Below are positions 7,520 through 14,922 of a DNA stretch of 38,557 bases, in pieces; the first letter of the stretch is position 1, and every line of letters begins with the position of its first letter. The notes under the pieces were generated by a model. It was not told where the DNA came from. It saw only the letters and a program-made list of their open reading frames with translations, and searched no databases. Source of the DNA: Herpetosiphonaceae bacterium (GTDB taxonomy: Bacteria; Chloroflexota; Chloroflexia; Chloroflexales; Herpetosiphonaceae); NCBI GenBank assembly GCA_013538855.1, contig JABXJS010000071.1:1-38557 (forward strand), in the 5' to 3' direction. Position numbers and translations under genes: made by a program.

Positions 7520-7984
7520 TTAATCCTCTGTACTTGGGGCAATAAGCGAATGGGATTGCGCCACCTGCACCAGGGCGCGCAGGCCCTGCTCAAGTGCGCT
7601 GAGCTGCTCGGCGCTGAGCTGCTCGATCCAGCTGTATAAAAGCGAAAGGCTGCCTTGGCGCAGGCGAGTGACGCGCTGCTGCCCAAGCGCCGAGAGACAA
7701 ATCCATGTGTAGCGGCGGTCGTTGCTATCGACGGTGCGCTCGGCCAGATCGGCGCGCACAAGCTTGTCCACCAGATGGCTGGCGGTGGGCAGGCTTACGC
7801 CAAGCGTCTCGGCGATTTGGCCGATTGAGACCTGCTCGGCTTGGCCGATGGCGAACATCGCCTTGAGCTGCGCCATCGACACGTCCAACTCCAGCCAGTC
7901 GCTGAAGGTGGCGCGGTGCACGCTGCGGTAGACCTCGCGGTACATATCGGCAATGGTTTTAATGTGATCGTCTGGCTGACTCAT
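7520..7984 (-). CDS. MarR-family transcriptional regulator
   Basis: A 154-aa winged-helix regulator. The DNA-binding part reads VSIGQIAETLGVSLPTASHLVDKLVRADL followed by the wing ERTVDSNDRRYTWICLS, and helices at both ends would form the dimer interface. The start chosen at 7984 (MSQPDDHIK) has GAGGTG about 6 nt upstream; a longer frame exists to 8035 but runs through the promoter. As the first gene of a two-gene unit with the MFS exporter, it most likely represses its own promoter and is relieved by a compound that the exporter removes (family knowledge plus context). Confidence 0.93.
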   Translation of the reverse strand: MSQPDDHIKTIADMYREVYRSVHRATFSDWLELDVSMAQLKAMFAIGQAEQVSIGQIAETLGVSLPTASHLVDKLVRADLAERTVDSNDRRYTWICLSALGQQRVTRLRQGSLSLLYSWIEQLSAEQLSALEQGLRALVQVAQSHSLIAPSTED

Positions 7985-8006
7985 AGAAACACCTCGATTT
8001 CTATTC

Positions 8007-8044
8007 AATATAATGAAAGTGTTGGTGTTTGTCAAACAGTTTGA
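8007..8044 (-). promoter_or_regulatory. marR-MFS promoter with overlapping palindromic operator
   Basis: Read on the minus strand, TTGACA (8035-8030) and TATATT (8012-8007) are separated by exactly 17 nt, a near-consensus sigma-70 promoter. The palindrome TCAAACAGTTTGA (8032-8044) overlaps the -35 hexamer, a position expected for a repressor site. It lies 23-60 nt upstream of the MarR start codon. Confidence 0.75.
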
Positions 8045-8104
8045 TAGTATCGAAGTACTTTGTAGATGCAGGCGGCATAGGTGAGGTCGGCGCGGAGGTC
8101 GTGG

Positions 8105-9076
8105 CTAGGCGCGGCTGGGCTGATCGCGGCCGAGGATGCGCTCCAGCGCCATGTGCGGCGAGGCGACGGTGTTCAGCTCCTGCAGGTCGATGTCCTCGCT
8201 GACGAGCGTGGTGGCGATGGTCGGGGCGATGCCGCTGAGGATGACCTCGACGCCGAGCAGACGCAGGCCGCGGTAGAGCGTGAGCAGCTGCTGGGCGCTG
8301 GCGCGGTTGAGCTGGCTGAGGCCGCTGATGTCGAGGATCATGGTGCTGATGTGCTGGTCGGCGGCGGCGCGCAGCAGGCGGCCAGTCAGCGTCTTGGCGC
8401 GCTCGGGGTCCAGATAGCCGATGATCGGGGCCAGCAGCACGCCTGCGGCCACCTCGACCGTCGGCGTCTCCAGGGCGGCGACGAGGGCGAGCAGCTGCTC
8501 CTGGCGCTGGTTCTGCGCCCGCAGCGCGCTGGTCTGCTCAGCCAGCTCCTCGGCGTACTGCACGCTGGTTGCCTGCTCACGCTCGGCGCTGCGCTGGGCC
8601 TGCTGGCTGGCGCGCTGGGCCTGCTCCAGCATCAAGCGCCCTAGACAGAGCACGGAGGCGACAAAGAGGTAGGCGACGATATGATCTGGCTGCGCGTACA
8701 CGCCTGTGCCGCCAGCGCGAATCTCCAGCACGGCCAGCACGCCAGCGGTGATCGCCAGCGTCCAGGGCACGTTGGTGGTGATCAGGGCCAGCGCCAGCGG
8801 TGCAAAGACCATCGGCGACAGCGACTTATCGCGCGTGGGCGTGATCAGGAAAAACATCGTGACGAGCGCCATGAGCGCGAGGTTGATGTAGGCGGCCCAG
8901 TGCCAGCCGCGCCAGTGGAAGAAGCCCAGCAGCACCACCAGCGGCAGCGCAATGCATAGGCCGATCAGCGCCTCTGGATCATTATCGATCATGAGAATTG
9001 CGCCAAGCCCAAGGAGTCCAAGCAGCAGCTCGAGTGAAAAAACAACGAGCAGCACATTGCGCTGAGAGAATTGCAT
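8105..9076 (-). CDS. Membrane STAS-domain protein, paralog 1
   Basis: A 323-aa protein. Residues 1-160 hold about six membrane helices, followed by a Gln/Glu/Ala-rich coiled coil (EQAQRASQQAQRSAEREQ) and a C-terminal STAS domain (about 205-315). The STAS part is of the stressosome RsbR type: VLLAPIIGYLDPERAKTL, ILDISGLSQLN and LLGVEVILSGIAP. Such domains relay signals through protein contacts and Ser/Thr phosphorylation; by my alignment from memory the first regulatory Thr of RsbR is replaced by Arg here, while the second (IATT) is kept. It is the last of three tandem paralogs (gaps of 17 and 34 nt), so probably co-transcribed with them. No RsbS, RsbT or PP2C gene is nearby. Likely a membrane sensor; the signal is unknown. 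Confidence 0.85.
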   Translation of the reverse strand: MQFSQRNVLLVVFSLELLLGLLGLGAILMIDNDPEALIGLCIALPLVVLLGFFHWRGWHWAAYINLALMALVTMFFLITPTRDKSLSPMVFAPLALALITTNVPWTLAITAGVLAVLEIRAGGTGVYAQPDHIVAYLFVASVLCLGRLMLEQAQRASQQAQRSAEREQATSVQYAEELAEQTSALRAQNQRQEQLLALVAALETPTVEVAAGVLLAPIIGYLDPERAKTLTGRLLRAAADQHISTMILDISGLSQLNRASAQQLLTLYRGLRLLGVEVILSGIAPTIATTLVSEDIDLQELNTVASPHMALERILGRDQPSRA

Positions 9077-9093
9077 GGATGCCTGCCTTCTTG

Positions 9094-10101
9094 CTAGAGC
9101 ATACGCTGCTCGCTGGGAGCTGCCGCTCGTTGGAGCGACGCAGAATCGGGCTGCGCCAGCAGCTGGGCCAGCGCGATATGCGGCGATGGCACTGTTTGAA
9201 TGGCCCTGAGGTCGATGTCCTCGCTGACGAGCGTGGTGGCGACCGCCGGGGCGATGCCGCTAAGGATAACCTCGACGCCGAGCAGACGCAGGCCACGGTA
9301 GAGCGTGAGCAGCTGCTGGGCGCTGGCGTGATCGAGCTGGCTAAGGCCGCTGATGTCAAGGATCATGGTGCTGACGTGCTGGTCGGCGGCGGCGCGCAGC
9401 AGGCGGCCGGTCAGCGTCTTGGCGCGCTCAGGGTCGAGATGGCCGATGATCGGGGCTAGCAGCACGCCTGCGGCCACCTGGATTGTTGGCGTCTCGAGCA
9501 CGGCGACAAGCGCGAGCAGCTGCTCCTGGCGCTGGTTTTGTGCCCGTAGCGCGCTGGCCTGCGCGGCCAGCTCCTCGGCGTACTGTATGCTCAGCGCCTG
9601 CTCACGCTCGGCGCTGCGCTGGGCCTGCTGGCTGGCGTGCTGCGCCTGCTCGAGCACAAGGCGGCTTAGGAAGAGTGCGCCTGATGTGAACAGATAGCCA
9701 ACGATCACATCTGGCTCGGCGTAGATGCCCACCCCAGCGGCGCGAATCTCCAGCACGGCCAGCACGCCAAGGCTGATCGCCAGCGTCCAGGGAATGCTGG
9801 TGGTGATCAGCGCCAGCGCCAGCGGCGCAAAGAGCATCGACGAGAGCGACGCATCGGTCTGCGGCGTGATCAGGAAAAAAACGGTCAGCAGCGTGATCAG
9901 CGCCAGGTTGATGAAGGCGGCCCAGCGCCAGCCGCGCCAGTGCAGCCAGGCCAGCAGCGCCACCAGCGGCAGCGCAGCGCCGACACCGAGCAGCGCTGGC
10001 AGATCGTCGGTGGAGATAAGCAGCGTCACCAGCCCGAGCGCGCCGAGACCAACCTCAAACAGCAGTAGTCCAAAGATAACATTGCGCTGGGTGAGTCGCA
10101 T
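9094..10101 (-). CDS. Membrane STAS-domain protein, paralog 2
   Basis: A 335-aa protein, very close to paralog 1 throughout: same helix pattern (QRNVIFGLLLFEVGLGALGLVT at the start), same coiled coil, and a nearly identical STAS domain (LLAPIIGHLDPERAKTL, ILDISGLSQLDHASAQQLL, SGIAPAVATTLVSEDIDL). The residue after the conserved Asp is His where RsbR has its first phosphorylated Thr, while the second Thr region (VATT) is kept. The C-terminus is about 15 residues longer (DSASLQRAAAPSEQRML). The ribosome-binding leader (GGCAGG before ATCCATG) matches that of paralog 1, so the duplication took the start region with it. It probably acts with its neighbours as a homo- or hetero-oligomeric membrane sensor (inference). 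Confidence 0.85.
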   Translation of the reverse strand: MRLTQRNVIFGLLLFEVGLGALGLVTLLISTDDLPALLGVGAALPLVALLAWLHWRGWRWAAFINLALITLLTVFFLITPQTDASLSSMLFAPLALALITTSIPWTLAISLGVLAVLEIRAAGVGIYAEPDVIVGYLFTSGALFLSRLVLEQAQHASQQAQRSAEREQALSIQYAEELAAQASALRAQNQRQEQLLALVAVLETPTIQVAAGVLLAPIIGHLDPERAKTLTGRLLRAAADQHVSTMILDISGLSQLDHASAQQLLTLYRGLRLLGVEVILSGIAPAVATTLVSEDIDLRAIQTVPSPHIALAQLLAQPDSASLQRAAAPSEQRML

Positions 10102-10135
10102 GGATGTACCTGCCTTGTTCAGTAAGGTGCTGGCG

Positions 10136-11089
10136 CTAGCGCGCTTGAGCGAGCAGCTGGGCTAGGGCGATATGCGGCGATGGCACCGTTGCAACAGCGT
10201 GCAGATCGACCTGCTCGTTCACGAGAATTGCAGCAACATCAGGGCCGATGCCGCTGATGATCACGTTGGTGCCTAGCAGCTGCAGCGCCTGCTGTAGCCG
10301 CAGCAGCTGCTGCGCACCAGCGCGGTCAAGCTGGTTGAGGCCGCTGATGTCGAGGATCATGGTGCTGATGCGCTGGTCGGCGGCGCTGTGCAGCAGGCGG
10401 CTGGTCAGCGTCTTGGCGCGCTCAGGATCGAGATAGCCGATGATCGGGGCCAGCAGCACGCCCTCGGCCACCTGCACCGTCGGCGTCTCCAAGGCGGCAA
10501 CGAGTGTGAGCAGCTGCTCCTGGCGCTGATTTTGGGCGCGCAGCACGTCGGTCTGCGCGGCTAGCTCCTGGGCGTAGCGCTCGCTGTTGGTGCGCTCGGT
10601 CTGGAGCGTTGCCAGCGTGCTGAATGTAGCGGCGCTCGATAGCTCAAACAGCCGTCGGCCCAGAAACAGGCTGCCAGCGGTGAGCACGTACAGCAGAATG
10701 TTCGTGGCATCAAGATACGGCGCGTAGTAGCCGGTCTTGATCAGCGCGCCAAGGTAGACCAGCGCTGCCGTGATCAGCACAAACAGCGAGTCGGTGAGCA
10801 CCAGCGCCAGCGCCATGGGCACAAAAATAATCGGTGCGAGCGTGTTCTGTCGCGTATCTACGAGCACACCAGCGATCACTGTGGCGATAATCAGCACGTT
10901 GACGGCGGCGGCCCAGCGCCAGCCGCGCCAGTACAGCCAGGCCAGCCCGCCGAGCAGCGGCAGCGTGCCGATGAGCACAATGGATGCGGTTGTGTCGGCA
11001 TTGACGAGCGCCTCGATGAGGCCGCCCAGACCGGTCACGATCTCCAGGGCAAACAGCGCCAGCGTCAGGTTCCGTTGCGTGAGCTGCAT
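10136..11089 (-). CDS. Membrane STAS-domain protein, paralog 3 (most divergent)
   Basis: A 317-aa protein, first gene of the three-gene STAS unit. The membrane half has diverged strongly from the other two (IEALVNADTTASIVLIGTLP, TGYYAPYLDATNILLYVLTA) while keeping six helices. The coiled coil lacks the AQRASQQAQ repeats. The STAS domain is still recognisable (APIIGYLDPERAKTLTSRLL, ILDISGLNQLDRAGAQQLL), but the segment equivalent to IATT is VAAI, so neither of the two RsbR regulatory Thr positions is present. This suggests that the sensor halves were specialised after duplication while the interaction domain was conserved. A promoter with an inverted repeat lies directly upstream. Confidence 0.85.
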   Translation of the reverse strand: MQLTQRNLTLALFALEIVTGLGGLIEALVNADTTASIVLIGTLPLLGGLAWLYWRGWRWAAAVNVLIIATVIAGVLVDTRQNTLAPIIFVPMALALVLTDSLFVLITAALVYLGALIKTGYYAPYLDATNILLYVLTAGSLFLGRRLFELSSAATFSTLATLQTERTNSERYAQELAAQTDVLRAQNQRQEQLLTLVAALETPTVQVAEGVLLAPIIGYLDPERAKTLTSRLLHSAADQRISTMILDISGLNQLDRAGAQQLLRLQQALQLLGTNVIISGIGPDVAAILVNEQVDLHAVATVPSPHIALAQLLAQAR

Positions 11090-11122
11090 GGTCTATTCTC
11101 GGTCACAAATGGTGCTGTACGT

Positions 11123-11173
11123 ATCGTACTCGAAAGCGATGTGATCTGCAATGCCCCTTTGGAGTGGCATTGC
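11123..11173 (-). promoter_or_regulatory. Promoter and inverted repeat upstream of the STAS genes
   Basis: On the minus strand TTGCAG (11151-11146) and TACGAT (11128-11123) are 17 nt apart. A perfect 8-bp inverted repeat, GCAATGCC at 11148-11155 and GGCATTGC at 11166-11173, overlaps the -35 hexamer and extends upstream, so it could be an operator or activator site. Confidence 0.5.
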
Positions 11174-11220
11174 CGCGCTGTCGATCACCTGTGAGGCTGC
11201 TAGACGTATGGGTTCCTGGC

Positions 11221-11419
11221 GGATGTTGCTAGGCGTGGGCTGTGCGGTCGTGTGTGCATAGGTCTGGGGCGGGCTATGTGCGCGGCGCAGGTGGCGTGCC
11301 TCCTCGCTTGCAGGTGACTTGGCGGCCTGCGATATCTGCTGGTGGATGCTGCTAGGCGTGGGCTGTGCGGTCGTGTGTGCATAGGTCTGGGGCGGGCTAT
11401 GTGCGCGGCGCAGGTGGCG
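11221..11419. repeat. 76-bp direct repeat, two copies, 123-bp period
   Basis: The segments 11221-11296 and 11344-11419 are identical except for one T/C difference (GGATGTTGCT versus GGATGCTGCT). The period of 123 bp is a multiple of three, and a minus-strand frame across it would encode a repeated RHLRRAHSPPQTYAHTTAQ. That frame overlaps the end of ettA, has no ribosome binding site I trust, and looks non-coding. The repeat lies downstream of ettA and upstream of the STAS promoter. Confidence 0.85.
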
Positions 11420-11425
11420 CAGCAG

Positions 11426-11457
11426 CAGGCGCGCGCATCGGCCAATGCGCGCGCCTG
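11426..11457 (-). terminator. Terminator hairpin after ettA
   Basis: A 13-bp perfect stem (11426-11438 with 11445-11457) with a 6-nt loop lies 36 nt beyond the ettA stop. It is extremely GC-rich (alternating GCGCGC) but not followed by a T-run on the minus strand, so it may be a weak or factor-dependent terminator. Confidence 0.6.
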
Positions 11458-11492
11458 TGCTAGGTCGATCCGCTGATGCAGCGGCGGCGCTG

Positions 11493-13172
11493 CTAGGCGC
11501 GGCGCAGCTTGCGGTAGGTGATGCGGTGTGGCACATCGGCCTCGGCACCGAGGCGCTTGTGGCGATCCTCCTCGTACTCGCTGTAGGTGCCGGGGAACCA
11601 GACCACCTGGCTGTCGCTCTCGAAGGCCAGGATGTGCGTGGCCACGCGGTCGAGGAACCAGCGGTCGTGGGAGATGATCACCGCGCAGCCGGCGAAGTTG
11701 ATCAGCGCCTCCTCCAGCGCGCGCAGCGTGTTGACATCAAGGTCGTTGGTTGGCTCGTCGAGCAGGAGCACATTCGCGCCCGACTTGAGCATCTTGGCCA
11801 GGTGCACGCGGTTGCGCTCGCCGCCAGAGAGGCTGCCGACCTTTTTCTGCTGATCGGAGCCGGAGAAGTTAAAGCGGCCGACGTAGGCGCGTGAGGGCAC
11901 CGTGCGTGAGCCGAGCTGGATCTGCTCTGCGCCCTCGCTGATCTCCTCCCACACGGTCTTGTCGCCATCAAGCGTGTCGCGGCTCTGGTCCACATAGGCC
12001 AGCTTGACCGTGCTGCCGACGGTGAGCGCGCCGCTGTCCGGGGTGTCCTGGCCCACGATCATGCGAAACAGCGTGGTTTTACCAGCGCCGTTGGGGCCGA
12101 CGACGCCGACGATGCCGCCAGCGGGCAAGTCAAAACTCATGTTCTCGTAGAGCAGGCGGTCGTCGAAGCCCTTGCTGATGCTGTCGGCCTTGATCACGAT
12201 ATCGCCGAGGCGCGGGCCGGGCGGAATATAGATCTCCAGATCTTCGGCGGCCTTCTCGGTGTTTTGGCTGAGCAGCTGCTCGTAGGCGTTGATGCGCGCC
12301 TTGTTTTTGCTCTGACGGGCGCGTGGAGCCATGTTGATCCAGTCAAGCTCGCGCTGCAGCGTCTTCTGGCGCTGTGACTCCTGGCGCTCCTCTTGGACGA
12401 GGCGCTGCTGCTTCTGCTCCAGCCACGACGAGTAGTTGCCCTTCCAGGGGATGCCGTGGCCACGATCCAGCTCCAGAATCCAGCCGGCGACATTGTTCAG
12501 GAAGTGGCGGTCGTGGGTGACGGCGATGACCGTGCCCTTGTAGTCCTGCAGGTGGCGCTCGAGCCAGGCCACCGACTCAGCGTCGAGGTGGTTGGTTGGC
12601 TCGTCGAGCAGCAGGATGTCTGGCTCCTGCAGCAGCAGGCGGCACAGGGCCACGCGGCGGCGCTCGCCGCCAGAGAGCACGGCGACGGATGCATCGCCTG
12701 GCGGGCAGCGCAGCGCGTCCATGGCCAGCTCTAGGCGGCTGTCGAGATCCCAGGCGTTGAGGCGGTCGAGGGTGTCCTGCACCTCGCCCTGGCGCTCCAG
12801 CAGCGCGCTCATCTCATCGTCGTCCATTGGCTCGGCGAACTTGGCGTTGATCGCGTCGAACTCGCGCAGGGCGGCGATGACCTCGGGCACGCCCTCCTCG
12901 ACGATCGCGCGCACGGTCTTCGATTCATCGAGCTGTGGCTCTTGCTCGAGGTAGCCGATCGAGTAGCCTGGCGAGATAACGATCTCGCCGTTGTAGCTAT
13001 CATCGACGCCGGCCATAATCTTAAGCAGGGTGCTCTTGCCGGAGCCATTCAGGCCGATGACGCCGATCTTCGCGCCATAGAAGTACGACAGGCTGATATC
13101 TTTAATTACTTGGCGGTTAGGCGGGTAGATTTTGTTGACGCCTAACATCGAGTAGATAATCTTGTTGTCCAA
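11493..13172 (-). CDS. ettA: Energy-dependent translational throttle protein EttA (ABC-F)
   Basis: A soluble 559-aa ABC-F ATPase with two nucleotide-binding domains and no membrane segments. First domain: Walker [10 protein letters not shown], signature [11 protein letters not shown], and [11 protein letters not shown]. Second domain: [20 protein letters not shown], and [11 protein letters not shown]. The linker carries the basic stretch [13 protein letters not shown] expected to contact the ribosome. EttA binds the ribosomal E site and gates entry into elongation according to the ADP/ATP ratio (known for E. coli). I start at the TTG at 13172, where GGAGGAA lies about 5 nt upstream; this gives [12 protein letters not shown], matching the usual EttA start and length (~555 aa), whereas the longer frame to 13349 has an unrelated N-terminus. 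Confidence 0.95.
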   Translation of the reverse strand: MDNKIIYSMLGVNKIYPPNRQVIKDISLSYFYGAKIGVIGLNGSGKSTLLKIMAGVDDSYNGEIVISPGYSIGYLEQEPQLDESKTVRAIVEEGVPEVIAALREFDAINAKFAEPMDDDEMSALLERQGEVQDTLDRLNAWDLDSRLELAMDALRCPPGDASVAVLSGGERRRVALCRLLLQEPDILLLDEPTNHLDAESVAWLERHLQDYKGTVIAVTHDRHFLNNVAGWILELDRGHGIPWKGNYSSWLEQKQQRLVQEERQESQRQKTLQRELDWINMAPRARQSKNKARINAYEQLLSQNTEKAAEDLEIYIPPGPRLGDIVIKADSISKGFDDRLLYENMSFDLPAGGIVGVVGPNGAGKTTLFRMIVGQDTPDSGALTVGSTVKLAYVDQSRDTLDGDKTVWEEISEGAEQIQLGSRTVPSRAYVGRFNFSGSDQQKKVGSLSGGERNRVHLAKMLKSGANVLLLDEPTNDLDVNTLRALEEALINFAGCAVIISHDRWFLDRVATHILAFESDSQVVWFPGTYSEYEEDRHKRLGAEADVPHRITYRKLRRA

Positions 13173-13241
13173 GGCTTCCTCCGTGGTTTTGCGGTGTGTC
13201 GCGCCGCCTATGATACCACGCCCTGCGCTGGACACAACAAA

Positions 13242-13277
13242 GCGCCGCCTGCTCCAATGCTCTGGAGCAGGCGGCGC
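13242..13277 (-). terminator. Terminator of the SpoIID-like gene
   Basis: A 15-bp perfect stem (13242-13256 with 13263-13277) and 6-nt loop, followed on the minus strand by TTTGTTGTGT, a T-rich tract. It sits 26 nt beyond the stop of the minus-strand gene at 13303 and upstream of ettA. Confidence 0.88.
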
Positions 13278-13302
13278 GCTGCGCGGTAGGGAGCGCTCGG
13301 CG

Positions 13303-14733
13303 CTACTGGCCGAAGGCGGCCTCCCAGGTGTTCGGGCCGACGATGCCATCGACGCTGAGGCCGTGCGACTGCTGGAACTGGCGCACGATCTGATCGGTGG
13401 TGGAGCCGAAGATGCCTGTGTTTTGGATGTTGAGCAGCACCTGGATGCCGCTGACGGCGTTGTTGCTATCGCCCTGGCGCACGGTCACGACCAGCTTGCT
13501 GAAGGTGTTGGCACCAACAATGCCATCGGAGGTCAGGCCCTGCGAGCTTTGGAACGAGCGCACAGCCGACTCGGTGCCGCTGCCGAAGATGCCATCGGCG
13601 GTGATGTTGTAGCCGCGCTGGCGCAGCAGGTACTGCATCGCCTGCACCTTGACGCCGCTGTCGCCGTTGCGCAGGACGGGCCAGGTGCCGGAGCCGCCGC
13701 CGGAGCCGCCGCTCACGCTGCCCAGCGTGCTGTTGGTGTAGTAGAAGGTCAGGATCGACTGCCAGCTGTAGCCGTAGTTGGAGGCCAGGTACTGCGAGCC
13801 GTACTGGCTCATAAAGTAGCCCGAGGGGAAGTTGTTGTAGCCGTACTTCTCGCCACACTGGCCGCTGGTGCGGCTGGCGTTGGACGAGCCATCGCAGAAC
13901 TGCGTCTGGAAGGGCGCGCCGCTCTTCAGCACGATTGTCGACCAGGTGGCGTCAACAGCATTGTTGGTGCTGGCGTAGCTCACATTGGGGTTGTACACTT
14001 GGTCGGCGGTGGTGTCGAGCACGTCGTAGGCGGTGGTCCAGTAGTATTTGCGATGGATTGAGGTGTTGTACCAGGCGAACTCTTTGGCGGCAACCGCGCC
14101 AGCCTTCAGCGAGTTGCTGTTCCACGAGGGGAACCACTCGTTGGGCAGCACGTGCTTGACATAGTAGTCGAAGTTGACCGTGTCAATGCGGCCGAGGCTC
14201 ACGCGCTTGACCTTGATGGTGCTGGGCAGGCTGTAGGCGTTGATCGCGTTGGGCGCGGGCATGGTGCTGTTGGGGTTGGTGTTGGGCGTAGGATTGACGC
14301 CAGCAGGGCGTGGCTCCTGCACCTCGATGACCTCGGTGGTTGTGCCAACAGAGAGCGGCGCGTCGACGATCAGCGTGTCGTTGGGCAGCACAGTGGCGTT
14401 GTGCAGCTCCCAGGGCCGGTAGCTCGCTGCCTGCACAGCCACCTCAACCTTGGTCGGCTTGGTCAGCGCGAGGCCGGTGAAGCTGGCCTGGCCCTTGGCG
14501 TTGGTCGTGGCGCTGAGGTTCAGCGGGGCGATCTGAATGGCGGCGTTGGCCAGCGGTGCTCCTGAGCTATCGGTGACATTCACAGTGATGGCTGTTGGTG
14601 TATCGACAGGTGCGCCGACAATATCGCCGCCGATGGTGGAGGCGGCGAGCGCAGCCGAGTGGGGTACAATCAGAAGAGAGAAAAGTGCGAGCAGAGCCGT
14701 CAACGTCACAAAAGGCTTGAACAGTTGTTTCAT
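13303..14733 (-). CDS. Secreted SpoIID/LytB-domain protein with two peptidoglycan-binding domains
   Basis: A 476-aa exported protein. The signal peptide runs over about residues 1-30 (KQLFKPFVTLTALLALFSLL, cleavage near ALAAS). A carboxypeptidase-regulatory or Ig-like domain (about 35-125, with the pattern SGAPLANAAIQI) is followed by a Pro/Asn linker. Next comes a SpoIID-like domain (about 170-335) with FDYYVKHVLPNEWFPSW, whose Glu matches the catalytic Glu of lytic transglycosylase SpoIID, and LKAGAVAAKEFAWYN. After a Gly/Ser linker come two PG_binding_1 repeats (DGIFGSGTESAVRSFQ; DGIVGPNTWEAAF). The role is wall-glycan binding and probably cleavage outside the cell. Sporulation itself is not implied, since SpoIID domains are common in non-sporulating bacteria. 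Confidence 0.88.
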   Translation of the reverse strand: MKQLFKPFVTLTALLALFSLLIVPHSAALAASTIGGDIVGAPVDTPTAITVNVTDSSGAPLANAAIQIAPLNLSATTNAKGQASFTGLALTKPTKVEVAVQAASYRPWELHNATVLPNDTLIVDAPLSVGTTTEVIEVQEPRPAGVNPTPNTNPNSTMPAPNAINAYSLPSTIKVKRVSLGRIDTVNFDYYVKHVLPNEWFPSWNSNSLKAGAVAAKEFAWYNTSIHRKYYWTTAYDVLDTTADQVYNPNVSYASTNNAVDATWSTIVLKSGAPFQTQFCDGSSNASRTSGQCGEKYGYNNFPSGYFMSQYGSQYLASNYGYSWQSILTFYYTNSTLGSVSGGSGGGSGTWPVLRNGDSGVKVQAMQYLLRQRGYNITADGIFGSGTESAVRSFQSSQGLTSDGIVGANTFSKLVVTVRQGDSNNAVSGIQVLLNIQNTGIFGSTTDQIVRQFQQSHGLSVDGIVGPNTWEAAFGQ

Positions 14734-14793
14734 GTGAACTCCACGAAAGACTCAAGAACACAGAGGGGAGATCGAATGTAGAACGTTGGCATT

Positions 14794-14859
14794 AGTGTAC
14801 AGCGCGAATCTTAATAGGCAATTAACCAATTGGTCGAGCTTATTAACTTTTGCTATACT
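14794..14859. promoter_or_regulatory. Divergent promoter region, SpoIID-like gene and SARP regulator
   Basis: Plus strand: TTGGTC (14830-14835), an 18-nt spacer and TATACT (14854-14859) point to the regulator gene. Minus strand: TTGCCT (14821-14816), 16 nt and TACACT (14799-14794) point to the SpoIID-like gene. The perfect palindrome ACCAATTGGT (14825-14834) overlaps the plus-strand -35. These are candidate elements read by eye. Confidence 0.45.
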
Positions 14860-14922
14860 AGTTGCGCAGTGTTGCCCACCCCCGCAGGCGGCGCTGATGC
14901 CCATAGGCCTGAAGGAGATACT

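Noticed and set aside
8081-8644. Plus-strand ORF opposite STAS paralog 1 (similar ones opposite paralog 2)
   Set aside because: Mirror frame of the duplicated STAS genes; similarity between the two mirror ORFs follows from the duplication.
11093-11548. Minus-strand ORF of 151 codons with a 41-residue internal repeat
   Set aside because: It overlaps the ettA end and the STAS promoter, lacks a ribosome binding site, and its repeat follows simply from the DNA-level duplication with a period divisible by three.
13162-14061. Long plus-strand ORF opposite the SpoIID-like gene
   Set aside because: It is antisense to a gene with clear domains, and its Ala/Val/Gly/His composition is typical of a shadow frame.
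13303-14733. Evidence for sporulation from the SpoIID domain
   Set aside because: SpoIID domains occur widely in non-sporulating bacteria, and no other sporulation gene is present in the window.
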